A stretch of DNA of 64,000 nt from Ophioderma brevispina (Eukaryota > Echinodermata > Ophiuroidea > Amphilepidida > Ophiodermatidae), in the NCBI GenBank assembly GCA_023653785.1, contig JAMKCH010035058.1, positions 50,140 to 114,139 on the forward strand, in the 5' to 3' direction. Position 1 is the first letter of the stretch, and each line of letters begins with the position of its first letter. Positions 48,351-59,117 of the stretch are shown here, one piece after another. The position numbers and the translations under genes were made by a program. The notes beneath the pieces are model-generated. The model saw nothing but the letters and a program-made list of their open reading frames with translations. It was not told the DNA's origin and searched no databases.

Positions 48351-48966
48351 CCCAATCAGAGGCCTACGTGGTTACCATTGGCCAACCAAGCAAAAATTTC
48401 ATGATTTTAAAACTTTGTGACATGGGCTACAATATGATATAATACATGTATATACCACTAGTTAGGAAAATTAAGAAAACATTCCAAAGTTCACTGCTTC
48501 AAAGAAGACCCCATACCCCCCCCCCCCCCGTAGGCCTAGTACCAGTAGAATTAAACAGTATAATATTGAAAACATCTTTATTTGCAAGCTGATCTTACAT
48601 GATGGAATAGAAAAGTAAGACACCCGCGCTTATGTTTGTTTAATTTTGTAAGTATGCAACACACAGAATTGTTATTACCATTACTCTGAACACGGCGCAA
48701 GTGGATTTATTCGTGCAGTGCATGCGCACCATTCAGGTTATTGGCCTTTTCCTTCATCAAGCTCGTACCGCCGGTGATCCATAAGCAGACCGGGTCCAAA
48801 CAGACGATATCTAATCAAATACCCTGTTGTGCCCCAAACAAAAAATGAACTTGGGGTCCAAGCACTTGTAGAAATAAAATAAAATTATAAGGACAAGAAA
48901 GGGTCTTTGATGATAACCTGTTTCTGGCGGCGATTTACATACATTATTTGTGCTTCTATTTGGCAG

Positions 48967-49062
48967 ACCTGTTGGATTCCCACCTCAGTGCCACCGGGGC
49001 GTTTAGAATCTATTTCTGAATTATTAAGCCTGTTAGACCAAGGCCATTTTGTTCATAATCTA
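48967..49062 (+). CDS. Candidate internal exon, unknown gene
   Basis: A 96 bp open stretch preceded by 'tgcttctatttggcag' (acceptor) and followed immediately by GTAAGTATC, a near-ideal 5' splice site. It encodes 32 codons containing PPGRLESISELLSLLDQGHF. Length is a multiple of three. No domain is recognised and no adjoining exon was found. The pairing of both splice signals is suggestive, but in 64 kb a few such coincidences are expected. Confidence 0.22.
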
Positions 49063-49670
49063 GTAAGTATCTTAACAGTTTCTAGGGTTTTTGTTTTTTT
49101 TTTTTGTTTTTTGTAAAAACCCCCAAAAAAAAACAGACTTGCTTAGAGTTTTTCTGCGGAAATCCTTTTGCCAGGCTGCCGTGCCGCCCAGGAGAGGAAA
49201 TACTCTGACGGCCTTTTAACATTTTTAAGATCGTTTATTCGATTGAGGAGGTATGAGCTTATTTTAAGAAGAAAAAACTGTTCCGTCTGTTATTATGTTT
49301 TTTAAGTGTTTATGATCAAGTATCCACAAGGGGGTTACAAACATGTTGTATTCCACTGGGTTGCGATCATACCAATTTGCAAGCGTTTTGAAAGGAAACA
49401 CATCATTTAACAACACTTACGTTGTTCCAGAAGGCAATCATTTAAATCTTCGACGGATTATCGATCGTACTTTGGTCCCGGGTAGACAAGAGTTACTTCT
49501 TCAAAATTTCTTGCAAGCAATTTTCTTTAAAGACATTATCTGTGATTTATTAACTAATTCTTTGTTTCTTTGATGAAGCTCACTTTGTTTAAGTTAACAC
49601 CGAAAAATATATCAATAGTGTTCTATTCCCTATGATATACTATATAGATACATAAATATATCTATATATC
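49063..49670. other. Unassigned; one 76-codon open frame
   Basis: An open frame at 49343-49573 reads as ordinary protein-like sequence (VVPEGNHLNLRRIIDRT within it) and ends in a stop, but I recognise no family and see no clear acceptor. T-rich tract at 49090-49115. Confidence 0.2.
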
Positions 49671-49674
49671 TTAC

Positions 49675-49785
49675 TCTATCTAGCGAGCGCGAGAGAGAGA
49701 ATATATATATACAGAGCGAGAGCAATTATATAATCTATCTATCTCTATGCGAGAGAGAGAGAGAGGGATAGATAGCTAGTAATTA
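49675..49785. repeat. GA/TA/TATC microsatellite cluster
   Basis: Interleaved runs of gagaga, tatata and ctat. 49790-50310 beyond it is unassigned. Confidence 0.9.
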
Positions 49786-50439
49786 TATATGCGTACCACT
49801 TTTTACGTCAGGTTTGCCAGTTTCCGGTCCGTTTCTGCACATAAGATAGCAATTCTAGTAATTTATTAATCATAAAGGGTAATGAACAACCATGACTGGG
49901 GGTCAAGCAATTAAAAACACGAACCAATGAGCTAAACTTGTCCCATATCCTTGCTCCGTTAACCCATTGTCTTAGCCGGATCTCTTCGTCAACTAGTGGT
50001 GGTGCCCGTGTGCTAATGATGCAGGACAACATAGTGAAATACATTTCAATACAATCGCCTGGCAGCTAGGAGGTACCTTACAGATAAATTCAACCGATCG
50101 ATTAAGCCTGAGCTAACACAATTGCTATGCACATCACTCTCATGGAAAGGGCACCTTTTCCTTTCGTTTTTAATTTTCTTCAGCTTCGAGAAACGGGATC
50201 TGTGTTGGTGTTTCCTGCTAGTATCTGGTACCCAATTCTCAAGTCATAATTTTAATACTGGCTTTCCCCCTTTTGTCTGACCTTCCTATGGCTTGAATCA
50301 AATACTGACTAACAAAGCAATGTGACACAGTTTTTGCTTTTTGTTTTGTCTTTTTTGTTTTTGTTTTTGTTTTATCATTTCAATCGAAAATCTGTATTTT
50401 TTTTATCAAGCAACATTCACATTAGGCAACAATCCCCGT

Positions 50440-50640
50440 TGTTGAATCTCGTTATTCCAAGGTTCATTCTTCCAGAATCTAAAAAAGGTTCGCTTTCGAA
50501 TATTAAGTTCGCTTTTTTTCCGAATTTTATAAAGGTTCTTTATTCCGAATCTTACAAAGGTCTCACAATTCCGAATTTCAAACTAGAAGGGTTTGTTAGT
50601 TCGAATATGAAAAAGGTTCGGATTCCGATCAAATATTGTC
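50440..50640 (+). repeat. Degenerate 23-31 bp minisatellite
   Basis: Units of the type TTCCGAAT.TTA.AAAGGTTC repeat six to seven times with variable spacing. The 131-codon ORF over it (50322-50717) is mostly this repeat preceded by a T-rich, Phe/Leu-rich stretch, so it is not taken as a gene. Confidence 0.7.
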
Positions 50641-50885
50641 TTCGTTATGTGAATTTCAAACAGAGTTCCGCTATTCTGAATTGGGTTTCACATATTTGGA
50701 ACACAATGACCATATGACTTATATGGATACTTTGAAGCCAGTGATGCAACAAAAATAATTATTATGATGAGATATTTTATCGTTTTTTCACATTTTAGGA
50801 AAATAATGAATAAACAAAAATCGTTACACCAGAAGTTGTCTCTGTTTTTGGTGGTAAGGACAATTGTTTGTGCCATATACCATAT

Positions 50886-51194
50886 TTGAGGGCACCATCA
50901 GTGATCCACCCAAAAAGATCAATAGAATTCACGTAAGTTATTTTTTGTTCAATGCAAAATGCCAAAAGAGAAAACAGCACTGCCCAAAGATATGAATCTC
51001 CATTAAATCACTTGTTGTAGTAAATGTCCGCGGAGAGTATATAGTAATGGCTAAAATATGCGATTTCTTTCTCACTTGGTTGCTTTCAGCCTTGTAACTT
51101 ACATGATTGTTAGGATATCTATCCTTGTTAAAGACTGCAAAATCTGATTTTTTTTCGATTTTAATATTTTCAAATTCACTGATAGTCCTTATTG
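50886..51194 (-). mobile_element. Family M MITE, copy 3
   Basis: Reverse orientation relative to 23718-24034. Left end 'gagggcaccatcagtgat', right end 'aaattcactgatag'. The internal 'gtagtaaatgtccgcggaga' and 'tggctaaaatatgcgat' blocks match the copy at 57790-58154. Confidence 0.75.
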
Positions 51195-51199
51195 AGAAG

Positions 51200-52250
51200 T
51201 TGAGAAAAATGACTAATATTGTTCTGGTTCAATGTTACCTCGTAGGGATCTATTGGCTGAAATCACTTAAAAAGATACCTAAAAACAAAAAAAAAAAAGG
51301 GAGCCGGTACAAACCTTGATGAAAATACGTAGGGCACCATTAAGCCCAATTGTTAATATGGTTGTCCTGGCAACCGGAAGCGTCCAATCAGCACATTTTT
51401 CGCCATAATTTAAGTGACCGGTAGGTGCTATGGACCGACACGTGTTTTCGGATGTGGCCGTTTTACGCAGGGAGTTTCCCGGCTTTTTTTAGTTGACTTG
51501 CCTTTTATATGCGTTTTTCTTTAAATACCAAAAACCCCATGAAACTGGTCAAGCCGTTAATGAGTAATTAGTGAGGGTCCCGGGCGTCCCCCCCCCCTAT
51601 TGGGCATAATGGAAGTCGATGAGAATATTTTTTTTTGGTTTAGTTTTTTCCCCTACAAAGTCTTAGCGCCTCGCCCCTTATTCGACACTTTCCCATAATG
51701 AACCCTTTTAGGCGGGTGCCGCTGGGTACAAATGCCAATAGACGCTTCGCAGGCGTAGTAATACCGCCACCATGTACGATAAGTCACCTAATTAGTATTG
51801 CAGTATGACGGTAAATGGGGATGGGTAGCGCACAGCGCCACGCAAGACCGGCGATCCATAAGTAACATATGCCTCCACTTCGTTGAGCGAGTGTCTATCC
51901 CGAGTTATTTAGGATCCCTGCCTTTATGTGCTGAAAAAAAATCAGCGTGGACGTGCTAATCTGTTACGTACAAACTCTATGAAAATATTGCAAAACACCC
52001 GTAAAAATACAGGATATGCCTTGAAACTGCACTTTTGGTATTAAAAAATGTAATTTGGAATTCTAGAGTAGATATCAACAAAAAATAATTGTCAAAGATT
52101 TTTGCTCCAGTTTTTACGTGTTTGAAAACAATGTTTTGCCCCTAATTGTGCAGTCTAAATTAACATATTTCATTTTTATGCTGATGTAGTCTAAATTCGT
52201 ACAAAAATCACTGCGGGACAGTGGGTTCAATTAGATACCGAATGATAAAA
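51200..52250. repeat. Mostly unassigned; G/C-tract and family F pieces
   Basis: At 51575-51625 'gggcgtccccccccccctat' followed by 'gggcataatggaagt' resembles the G-rich element end at 60725-60770. At 52105-52200 lies family F copy 2 (partner of 21430-21530). No gene recognised. Confidence 0.4.
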
Positions 52251-52258
52251 ACGACGTG

Positions 52259-52314
52259 TTCGGAAACAATGGACCTTCGGAATAAACGACTTTCGGAATA
52301 ATGGTCTTCGGACC
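52259..52314 (+). repeat. Short CTTCGGAATAA tandem repeat
   Basis: Three to four imperfect units of 'cttcggaataa.gg/ac' in direct orientation. Confidence 0.7.
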
Positions 52315-52681
52315 CCTCAGGTATTTCAAAGATATGTTTAAAAAACAACCAAACGAATGCGAATACTAGTACCAACGTTCCGAAATATTCAGTATGGGGC
52401 GATGACAAACATCGCTTTCTATTGGGCCATGGTGCGCGATCTGATGCCAACATTATACATTTCCTCCCTATTCGAGAACACTGACGGTGATATGTGGCAA
52501 ATCATGTCTTACGTCTCCCCTTTCATGAACTTTCCCCTCGGTTGATCGCTAATTTTCCAAATCCCACTGTTGGTAAACGGCATGTGTCACTTCCAAAAGT
52601 GCCAAAGGACACGGTACTCCATAAGTCAATGTATAACTCGGGGGCTGGTGTTTTTTAATGAGCAAGGTTCACCTTTCTCAG

Positions 52682-52779
52682 GCCTCCAACGTATTCAATG
52701 ACGTGGTGTTTTGCACATGGAGATATTGGATTGATGCAATGGAGTTGGTCCATATCACTTCACTCGACACAATGTCCAG
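52682..52779 (+). CDS. Candidate internal exon, unknown gene
   Basis: Begins right after 'ggttcacctttctcag' and ends AG before GTATAC, a permissible but weaker 5' splice site. In the first frame it is open throughout and encodes about 32 residues including FCTWRYWIDAMELVHITSL. The 98 bp length implies a phase shift across the exon. No family recognised and no partner exon found. Could be an old exon, a retroelement scrap or chance. Confidence 0.2.
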
Positions 52780-53480
52780 GTATACATAACACAATAGTTT
52801 ATCTAGGTCATCAAACCTAGTTTTCAGGATACTTAATATAACTTCAAAAATATGGGCAAGTAGGCCACTGCCATGTCAGGGTTGACATATTTGGGTTTGG
52901 ATTAAAGAAGTGCAATATTGCATCCTTCCCATGCTGAAAGGTCGGGAAGTCAGTTTCTCGATCTACAGACAGGAAAAGAAAGCTTAATATAAAACACCGA
53001 TGTGTGATACCATCTCAATTACTTTTTTCAGCTAACAGCTTAGCCATCCCATCCAGAAGGTTACCATACGAACATAACCCCAATATCATTGCATACCCAA
53101 GTGCTATCGACTTTGAGAACTTCAGTCGAAATCAATCATTAGTGATGTTAATGACTAAGATCGACTAGCGAGTATATCTACCCTGCACCTCATCACTAAC
53201 AGAATGCCCCCATTTATCTAATGCAATATTCCACAAGGCGAGAAATACCATAGCTTGTCCACATACATGGGTATTTATTAACAGGATAAATGTCACACCA
53301 TCCCGCCAGCTGCACAATGATAGTATCTGAACTGCTTATGGGTAAAAGATTTGCAAATGTGATTAAGTGAGCTCAACAGTCGCCCTAAATTGACGTACCC
53401 AGAAGATAGAGTGTTGGCCCTAGCTTCTACGGGCCGCCGATTTAGAAGATGGAAATGAGGTTAATTACTGCGTGCAGTAA
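52780..53480. other. No gene recognised
   Basis: Unassigned DNA without repeats that I could pair within the window. Confidence 0.5.
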
Positions 53481-53489
53481 TAAGGAAAA

Positions 53490-53790
53490 CTCGGGATTTA
53501 TAGAGTAATCTCCGTACTCGTTTGGAGAACAAGAAGACGCCCGTATCTTAAAGGCATGATCGTGAAATGAGATTTCATGATGTCACGGGCAACTTCAAGA
53601 TTTTCAAAATGATGCTAATTTTGGAGTTCAAAAATAAATTGATTCTGAAACCTAGATAATACAAAGCATGTGGCAATAATATTAAGGTATTTCAACATGG
53701 ATTAGCTTCAGTTTCAATTAGGAAGAATCAGCTTTGAGGCGGAATTACAGTACTTGCCCTATTTTCTTGTGATTGCTATCATGGTACCTG
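53490..53790 (+). repeat. Dispersed family H, uninterrupted copy
   Basis: Matches 55645-55838 plus 56297-56380: 'ttaaa.gcatgat..tgaaatgagatttca', 'gtcac..gcaactt', 'agttcaa', 'caattagga', 'agctttgag.c.gaatt.cagtacttg', 'gtgattg.catcat.gtac'. It preserves the site where the other copy carries an insertion. Confidence 0.8.
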
Positions 53791-53799
53791 TGACTTTTG

Positions 53800-54260
53800 A
53801 ATGCCGAAACTCATCAACTATTGTATGCTTATGTTGAATGAGAAATCTATACAACGTGAGTCGAGTACTTGAGGAAAAACGTGCAATAACAGTATCTCTT
53901 AGCGCTTCCCTTTGATAAAAAAAAACATTGCTTGATTTCGAGAGCTTTTTTAAAACTTTGTATTTGGCGTATAATTGACCGTCTATTATACATGTATTTA
54001 ACAAATTGCAAATGATTTATATTTGATAGATTATAACTGTTTTGTGTAAATAAATGATATGTTGCTCGTATGGACAAGGGTAAAATTCTAACAACGAAAC
54101 CTTCATATTCTTTCTGATTCATAGCCTAACTGAGATTGATTATTCTTCCGTAAGAAAAGCAAAGATAATATCTCTAACCTATACCAGATCCTAATCTGTC
54201 TGTGTGCATGTGTGTCCGTAATACTCCAGTGTTCATTTGGTTTAGTATGCTATGGTAAGC
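53800..54260. other. No gene recognised
   Basis: Minus-strand ORFs of 81 and 91 codons overlap in different frames, partly inside family H. No domain seen. Confidence 0.45.
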
Positions 54261-54266
54261 GCTGCA

Positions 54267-54418
54267 TTCCAATAGCTAGAAGGACATGTCATCATAACCC
54301 TAACTGTAACCCTAACCCTAAAACATAACCCTAACCCTAAACCTAACCCTAACCCTAATCCTAACCCTAACTCACACTCGGAGTGAATAATTCATGAAAG
54401 TCATTCTAGCTATTGGAA
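54267..54418. mobile_element. Inverted-repeat element carrying telomere repeats
   Basis: Inverted ends TTCCAATAGCTAGAA, with GAC following after one variable base, at 54267-54285 and 54400-54418. Between them 54297-54371 holds about eleven CCCTAA units with a few variants (complement TTAGGG, the canonical metazoan telomere repeat). 152 bp in all. A MITE containing an interstitial telomeric tract is a simpler reading than a chromosome-fusion scar, because the tract is short and neatly bounded by the ends. No target duplication resolved. Confidence 0.75.
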
Positions 54419-54578
54419 AACAACGTTTACCGACACACACTCGGATATTTGAACACTATTTATGTACTGGTCACCTCTCCCAGCTGTATTCTAAATCTCC
54501 CTATATCTTTGCAATCTTCCCTTATATTGGTAGCAGGATTTCATTGTATTTTCCATGGTTTGGTAATTAATCTGTCAA

Positions 54579-55022
54579 TAGACCATTTGCACGATCCCCA
54601 TAATGCATCTCGTATTGTGCCCATTTCCATCCGGAACTTGTACCAGAGTTCATGTTTACAAAAAAAAATTGTTGTTCGTTCGCGTCGCCGAACAGTGCCT
54701 AAAATTACAATACAAAGTAGCTTTTCACGTGAAGTTAATCTTACAAAAATGTAGAAAAATATCAAAGGAACAACAAACAATCGAGGCAATGGTGTTGAAA
54801 TTCACGACAAAAAGTGATATTTTCGATCGTAACTGTGTCCTACTTGTCACCTGCCGGAAAAATACACAACTACAGTGCAACGTCACACATAGGGTAAGCT
54901 TTTTTGTATTCTTTTTACGCTCTTAACCGTATGTTTTTAGCCGACTTGAGGCTGGTTCAAGTTCCCGGATGGAAAATGGGCACAATACGAGATGCATTAT
55001 GGGGATCGTGCAAATGGTCTAT
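54579..55022. mobile_element. Long-TIR MITE, 444 bp
   Basis: Inverted arms of about 61 bp with only two single-base length differences: left 54579-54640 starts TAGACCATTTGCACGATCCC, right 54956-55022. They may be TA-flanked, suggesting a Tc1/mariner-type origin. The interior has no transposase, and overlapping ORFs on both strands run into the arms. Confidence 0.85.
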
Positions 55023-55586
55023 TATCTAGGTAGCTTTCGGTAAATGGAATGCTTCTGTCCCTGCCTGTCGTTTTGTTCTGCGTCTGTGTTATAAAGTTAT
55101 TACATAACCACTGCATGCAATATGGCTTTGGGTGATGTAGGTACTTAATTTCAACCATGTTCACACCTAACACTTAGCATTTGCGTGGATAGAAGATTTC
55201 GTAAGCCAATGGATATAAGTTGTGTTTGCGTCAGTTTCTAAAATTATTTATATACTTGTCTCGTGTTTTAGTGCCCCGCCTTCAATGCAGTATACATAAT
55301 TCAATTGGGGTAATTACGGTTTATAATGCTTATATTAGGTTTATTTAAAAACCAGTGTCATGAATGACAACGTCCTATGTGATTTAGTATCTATCCCTAT
55401 CATGTCCAACTATTGCATCCTCAAATTTATTTTGGCACTCCATCCCATAGCCTGGTCTTCAAGGTCAAGGTTTATTCTGTACATGTCGTCCTGGTAGCTG
55501 GGACATTCTCTCTTTGGATTCTCAGTTGCGTTATACCGGCGTTGATTGTGTGTGGGTGGGGTGTTTTGTGTGTGCGTAACCGAGTG
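55023..55586. other. No gene recognised
   Basis: Unassigned DNA leading into a TG microsatellite. Confidence 0.5.
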
Positions 55587-55587
55587 T

Positions 55588-55620
<33 letters not shown>
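55588..55620. repeat. (TG)n microsatellite
   Basis: About 16 TG dinucleotides. Confidence 0.95.
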
Positions 55621-55621
<1 letters not shown>

Positions 55622-55644
55622 AACATCAAAACCACCATAATTTC

Positions 55645-56385
55645 GTTAGGAGTACAAGATATTGCCCTAGCTTAAAAGCATGATCCTGAAATGAGATTTC
55701 ACGGAGTCACAAGCAACTTTGAGGAATTCAAAATGAGGTTAAATTTAGAGTTCAAATTGAATCTTAAACTTGGCAATACAAAGGACATATTAATATTATA
55801 AAAGGTTTCGACGGATTTGTTTCACATTCAATTAGGACCATAGAGATAGAGTAATAAAATGCTAGAGGTCGGACGGTCATCTTGAATCAGCGAGCTCACT
55901 GGTGGACGCTTAGATGTTTACCACCCACGCCCATTACACCTAAAAACACGGAAAATCCTCTTTCTCGTTGATTTTCGCCAGGCGACCCTCGCTCATAAAA
56001 TGTGGTTTATGCAGAAAGTTTATCGTCTCAAAGATCGGGCACGGTGTGTTTGCAGATGTTCAAAAGGGCTTCCAAAGTAGCATGGGCTATAGCATGTTCG
56101 TAGTCGCTATGACGAGTGTGACGTATAACACAGTAGTAGTGCACAGTTGTAATACTTTAATTAGTATGGAACTTTGACCTCGGTAAGTGCGAAAACAGCG
56201 TCCGCCTGCTCGTTCGTTTGTATTATTGTAATCAGCGAAAATAAGCGTGTTCGTACACATTCTAAAGAATTTACTGGGAACAGTCCATAGGCCTTGATTA
56301 GGACAAGTTAGCTTTGAGACAGAATTGCAGTACTTGTTCTATTGTTTTTAATGTGATTGTCATCATAGTACGATATTTTGCAAGT
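55645..56385 (+). repeat. Dispersed family H, interrupted copy
   Basis: Family H sequence at 55645-55838 resumes at 56297. The 458 bp between them is the hAT-type insertion listed separately. Confidence 0.75.
55839..56296. mobile_element. hAT-type insertion, 458 bp
   Basis: Flanked by a perfect 8 bp duplication ATTAGGAC (55831-55838 and 56297-56304) inside family H. The uninterrupted copy at 53719-53745 has 'caattaggaagaatcagc', so the empty site is known. Terminal similarity is short (left CATAG, right complement CAAGG), consistent with degenerate hAT termini. A 69-codon ORF inside has no transposase features. Confidence 0.75.
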
Positions 56386-56577
56386 ACAATATTTTAGAAA
56401 AAAAGCAAAAATGGCCGTTTTTCGCGCACATGGAAATTAATTTCCCGCCTTTATTTTTTTCGAATCCATTAATATTTTCCCCAGTTTCAGTCAGTATTAG
56501 TAATGTTTTTAATACCCTCGTAACCTTGTGTGTGTATGTGTGTCTGTTTGTCTGACTCTTCCTGACTTAGATCTTTC

Positions 56578-56606
56578 TTTTTTTTTTCTCTCTCTCTCTC
56601 GCTCTC
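56578..56606. repeat. T-rich and (CT)n tract
   Basis: A T run followed by CT dinucleotides, seen directly, just beyond the LINE fragment on its 3' side (minus strand). Confidence 0.85.
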
Positions 56607-56689
56607 AGATTCATCCACACTCTATTTCCCTCTCCTAACTAACAAACATCATCCATCATAATCATGGCCTCAGTCAGTCGCAAGCGACT

Positions 56690-57720
56690 ATGGATAAAGC
56701 GCTCACATTAAGTCACAGGTTAAATGAACAGCGACGTCTGTGGATGAAGCGGCCAATCTAGAGTGCAGTCTCTGCCACAGGTGCTACATATATAGGATGT
56801 CACAGCCTGACTATCAAAGGATCTGTGCAGCTTTCTTTAGGCTCGCGGCTTCTCAAACTGGCTGGATTGTTGTTCTCCAAGCTCAATGGTTGCTTCAATG
56901 TTCTCCGCCAAAGTGACGATTGTAAGCAAGTTTCTCCCAGCACCCAAGTCGATGTTCAGGGTCACAGATCACCGCTTACAAATATCCTTTTGTAGCGGAG
57001 CATGGGTCGACAACTTTCCTCTTGCAAGACGTCAGCTCAGCATACAGGATATCTTAAGTAGACGGCCATCTCCATCGACGGACATGGCCCAGCCCCCATC
57101 GGACCCGTCTGCGTTTGTCTAAGAAATTAGAGATGGTGGGGAAGGGAGGCCCAATTCGAGTTCAGGAGGCCTGAATTTGCACAAGGGCCTTCAGGTGGAC
57201 ACCCAGAGAATGCGTATAATAAAGCCGCAGAGGAAGCTTGTGAAGTTTCTTCTATGCCTAGAGTATGTAGTCCATGTCTCACTATATCATACAGTAATGT
57301 GCGTGAAATGATGCGTTGTAAACTGCTGCCTTTGTCTTAAGGGACAGCTTGGATTTTCCCACACACCGTTGATAAGCCGGGCGGCAAGTGCTGCAGCTTA
57401 CCAAGCGTTGCCGAAGTCTGCATCGAGAGACAGACTGTCAATGATGGTGGACCCTAGGTAGGTGAAGTCCTGAACAACTCAAGTTGGTAAAAGTCGATTG
57501 TGATGCACTAGGTGGTTTTGAGCTCTGGGCAAGGACATAGTATTTTCAAACTGTGACAAGCCGAAGGCAAATTCCTGTGAGAAGCGATCTATGAGCAGGG
57601 CTGTGCAAAGTCCTGATTAAATGCTGGAAGTAATGGCAGCATCATCAGCGAACAACATGTCACGAATCACTAGAGGACGGAACCTTGTCTTAGCTCTAAG
57701 GCGTGCAGGATTTGAAAAAG
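56690..57720 (-). pseudogene. LINE 3' part (FADD-type RT to C-terminal zinc motif)
   Basis: On the minus strand from 57720 downward: ARLRAKT, IRDMLFADDAAITS (the reverse-transcriptase catalytic box in its FADD form), then VVQDFTYLGSTI and SLDADFGNAW, the segment C-terminal to the palm. Near 57040-57190 come motifs matching the 'RWLGH..R.' region in broken form. At the end lie STCGRDC and, in another frame, IGRFIHRRRCS, the Cys/His-rich tail of this retrotransposon type. At least four frameshifts and several stops. The domain order and FADDAA box suggest an RTE-like or related non-LTR clade. The endonuclease half is absent, as expected of a 5'-truncated insertion. Confidence 0.85.
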
Positions 57721-57789
57721 CGACCATTCAACATACACACGCACAAATCAAACGTACACGAAAACAAACAGTTACAATACAAAATACTC

Positions 57790-58154
57790 CGTAAGACAGA
57801 TCAGTGAGTATCGAGAAAGATAAATATATTTAAATTGTATGATAGCTTGAAGGTGAAGGATCCACGTCTGTAGGACTCCATAGGTTATATTTTCCAACTG
57901 AAAAGTTGACAGAAAAGTAAGAAAACAGCAATGTTCAGAGATATAAATCCCATTCAATTACACGTTGTAGTAATTGTCCGGACGGAGAGTAATGGCTAAA
58001 AAATCCGATTTCGTCCTACCTAGGTTGCTTCTAGACTTATCACTTGCAGGGTATGTTAGGACACCTATAGATACCTGTTCCAAAAATGCAAAAATCTGAA
58101 TTTTGATGATTTTTTTGATTTTCTGATTTCGCAAATCACTGATAGTGCCTTTAA
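57790..58154 (-). mobile_element. Family M MITE, copy 4
   Basis: Right end 'gcaaatcactgatagtgcctttaa' differs from family M ends by one base or so. The left end is eroded ('taagacagatcagtgagt'). Internal blocks ('gtgaaggat', 'gaaaagt.gacagaaaagtaagaaaac.gcaa', 'acacgttgtagtaattgtcc') match copies 1 and 3. Confidence 0.8.
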
Positions 58155-58202
58155 CACTTCAAGATATTTGATAGTTTACGCTCACTGCAATAAATGGACT
58201 TA

Positions 58203-58246
58203 AACCAAAAAACAAACAAACAAACAAAAACAAACAAACAAAAAAC
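58203..58246. repeat. (CAAA)n microsatellite
   Basis: Imperfect CAAA/ACAA repeats. Confidence 0.9.
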
Positions 58247-58453
58247 AATGTGACGTATTCGAAACCCTCAATTAAGCTATTATAAAGCACCAGCTAATAC
58301 ACTGAAAAGAAATATGCAGATATAGGATCAGATTCAGGTCATACGAACTGTGCGCATATTTTCATTTTCTAATGGTATTTAACAATAATTACGAAACGAC
58401 AGTCGAAGTAATGCAAAATGACATGCACAGTATATCATATCTTACCAAATATT

Positions 58454-58610
58454 TATTAGAAAGTGATGGTTCGAAAGCAATTTGTATTAAATGAAATCAA
58501 AACTGTCATACTGCCTCGAACCGCCTACATCAAATATGCCATTCATGATATGTTATGAAAAAAATACAGGAAAAATATATCCCCAAATGAAATAATAGAA
58601 ATCGTGGTCT
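58454..58610 (+). repeat. Dispersed family I, copy 1
   Basis: About 80 bp (58454-58530) are near-identical, in inverted orientation, to 63920-63996, and weaker similarity extends about 80 bp more. It could be the left arm of a large inverted-repeat element whose right arm leaves the window, or an independent copy. 58620-59115 is unassigned. Confidence 0.75.
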
Positions 58611-59117
58611 TTAAGTTTGCATATAGTATATAGTGTTTCTGTCCACTTTAGAGGATTTACGTGTATTTGAAAACTTTAAAATAAGCATTAGTTCCGTCTT
58701 TGCTTTAACCAAGAAAAAACATCCTTTAAAGATTGGGATGTACCCTGTAGAGCGAAACATGATAGATGGTGACATTTTAGTTTTGAAATCTAGGTTAAAC
58801 ATATCATATTTTAATATCTATTACACACGGCCCACATAAATGAATGATGACTTGTAAAGTTTATCTTTTGCACATTTTAGCGGAAATTAGGTTAATCATT
58901 GTATATTTTAATATCAAAAATATGCAAACCAAACAAATGTATTCTGACGAACCTGTAGTCTTATCTGTAGCAGAATGGGAAACAACTGTCATATCTTGAA
59001 ATGAAGAAATACCACAACAGACAATTTATGCTTGGTACAGTGTGTTTTAAATAATTTATAATGTTAACGACATACAACCCATAATGGGAGATATTTGAAA
59101 GCTGTTTAAACAGAGAA

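Noticed and set aside
50322..50717. 131-codon ORF, Phe/Leu-rich then basic
   Set aside because: Its second half is a degenerate 23-31 bp tandem repeat and its first half is a T-rich tract.
53759..54122. Overlapping minus-strand ORFs of 81 and 91 codons
   Set aside because: Different frames, partly inside dispersed family H, no domain and no splice context.
54297..54371. True chromosome end or fusion point
   Set aside because: The telomere units are few, partly degenerate, and bounded on both sides by matching inverted ends within ordinary DNA.
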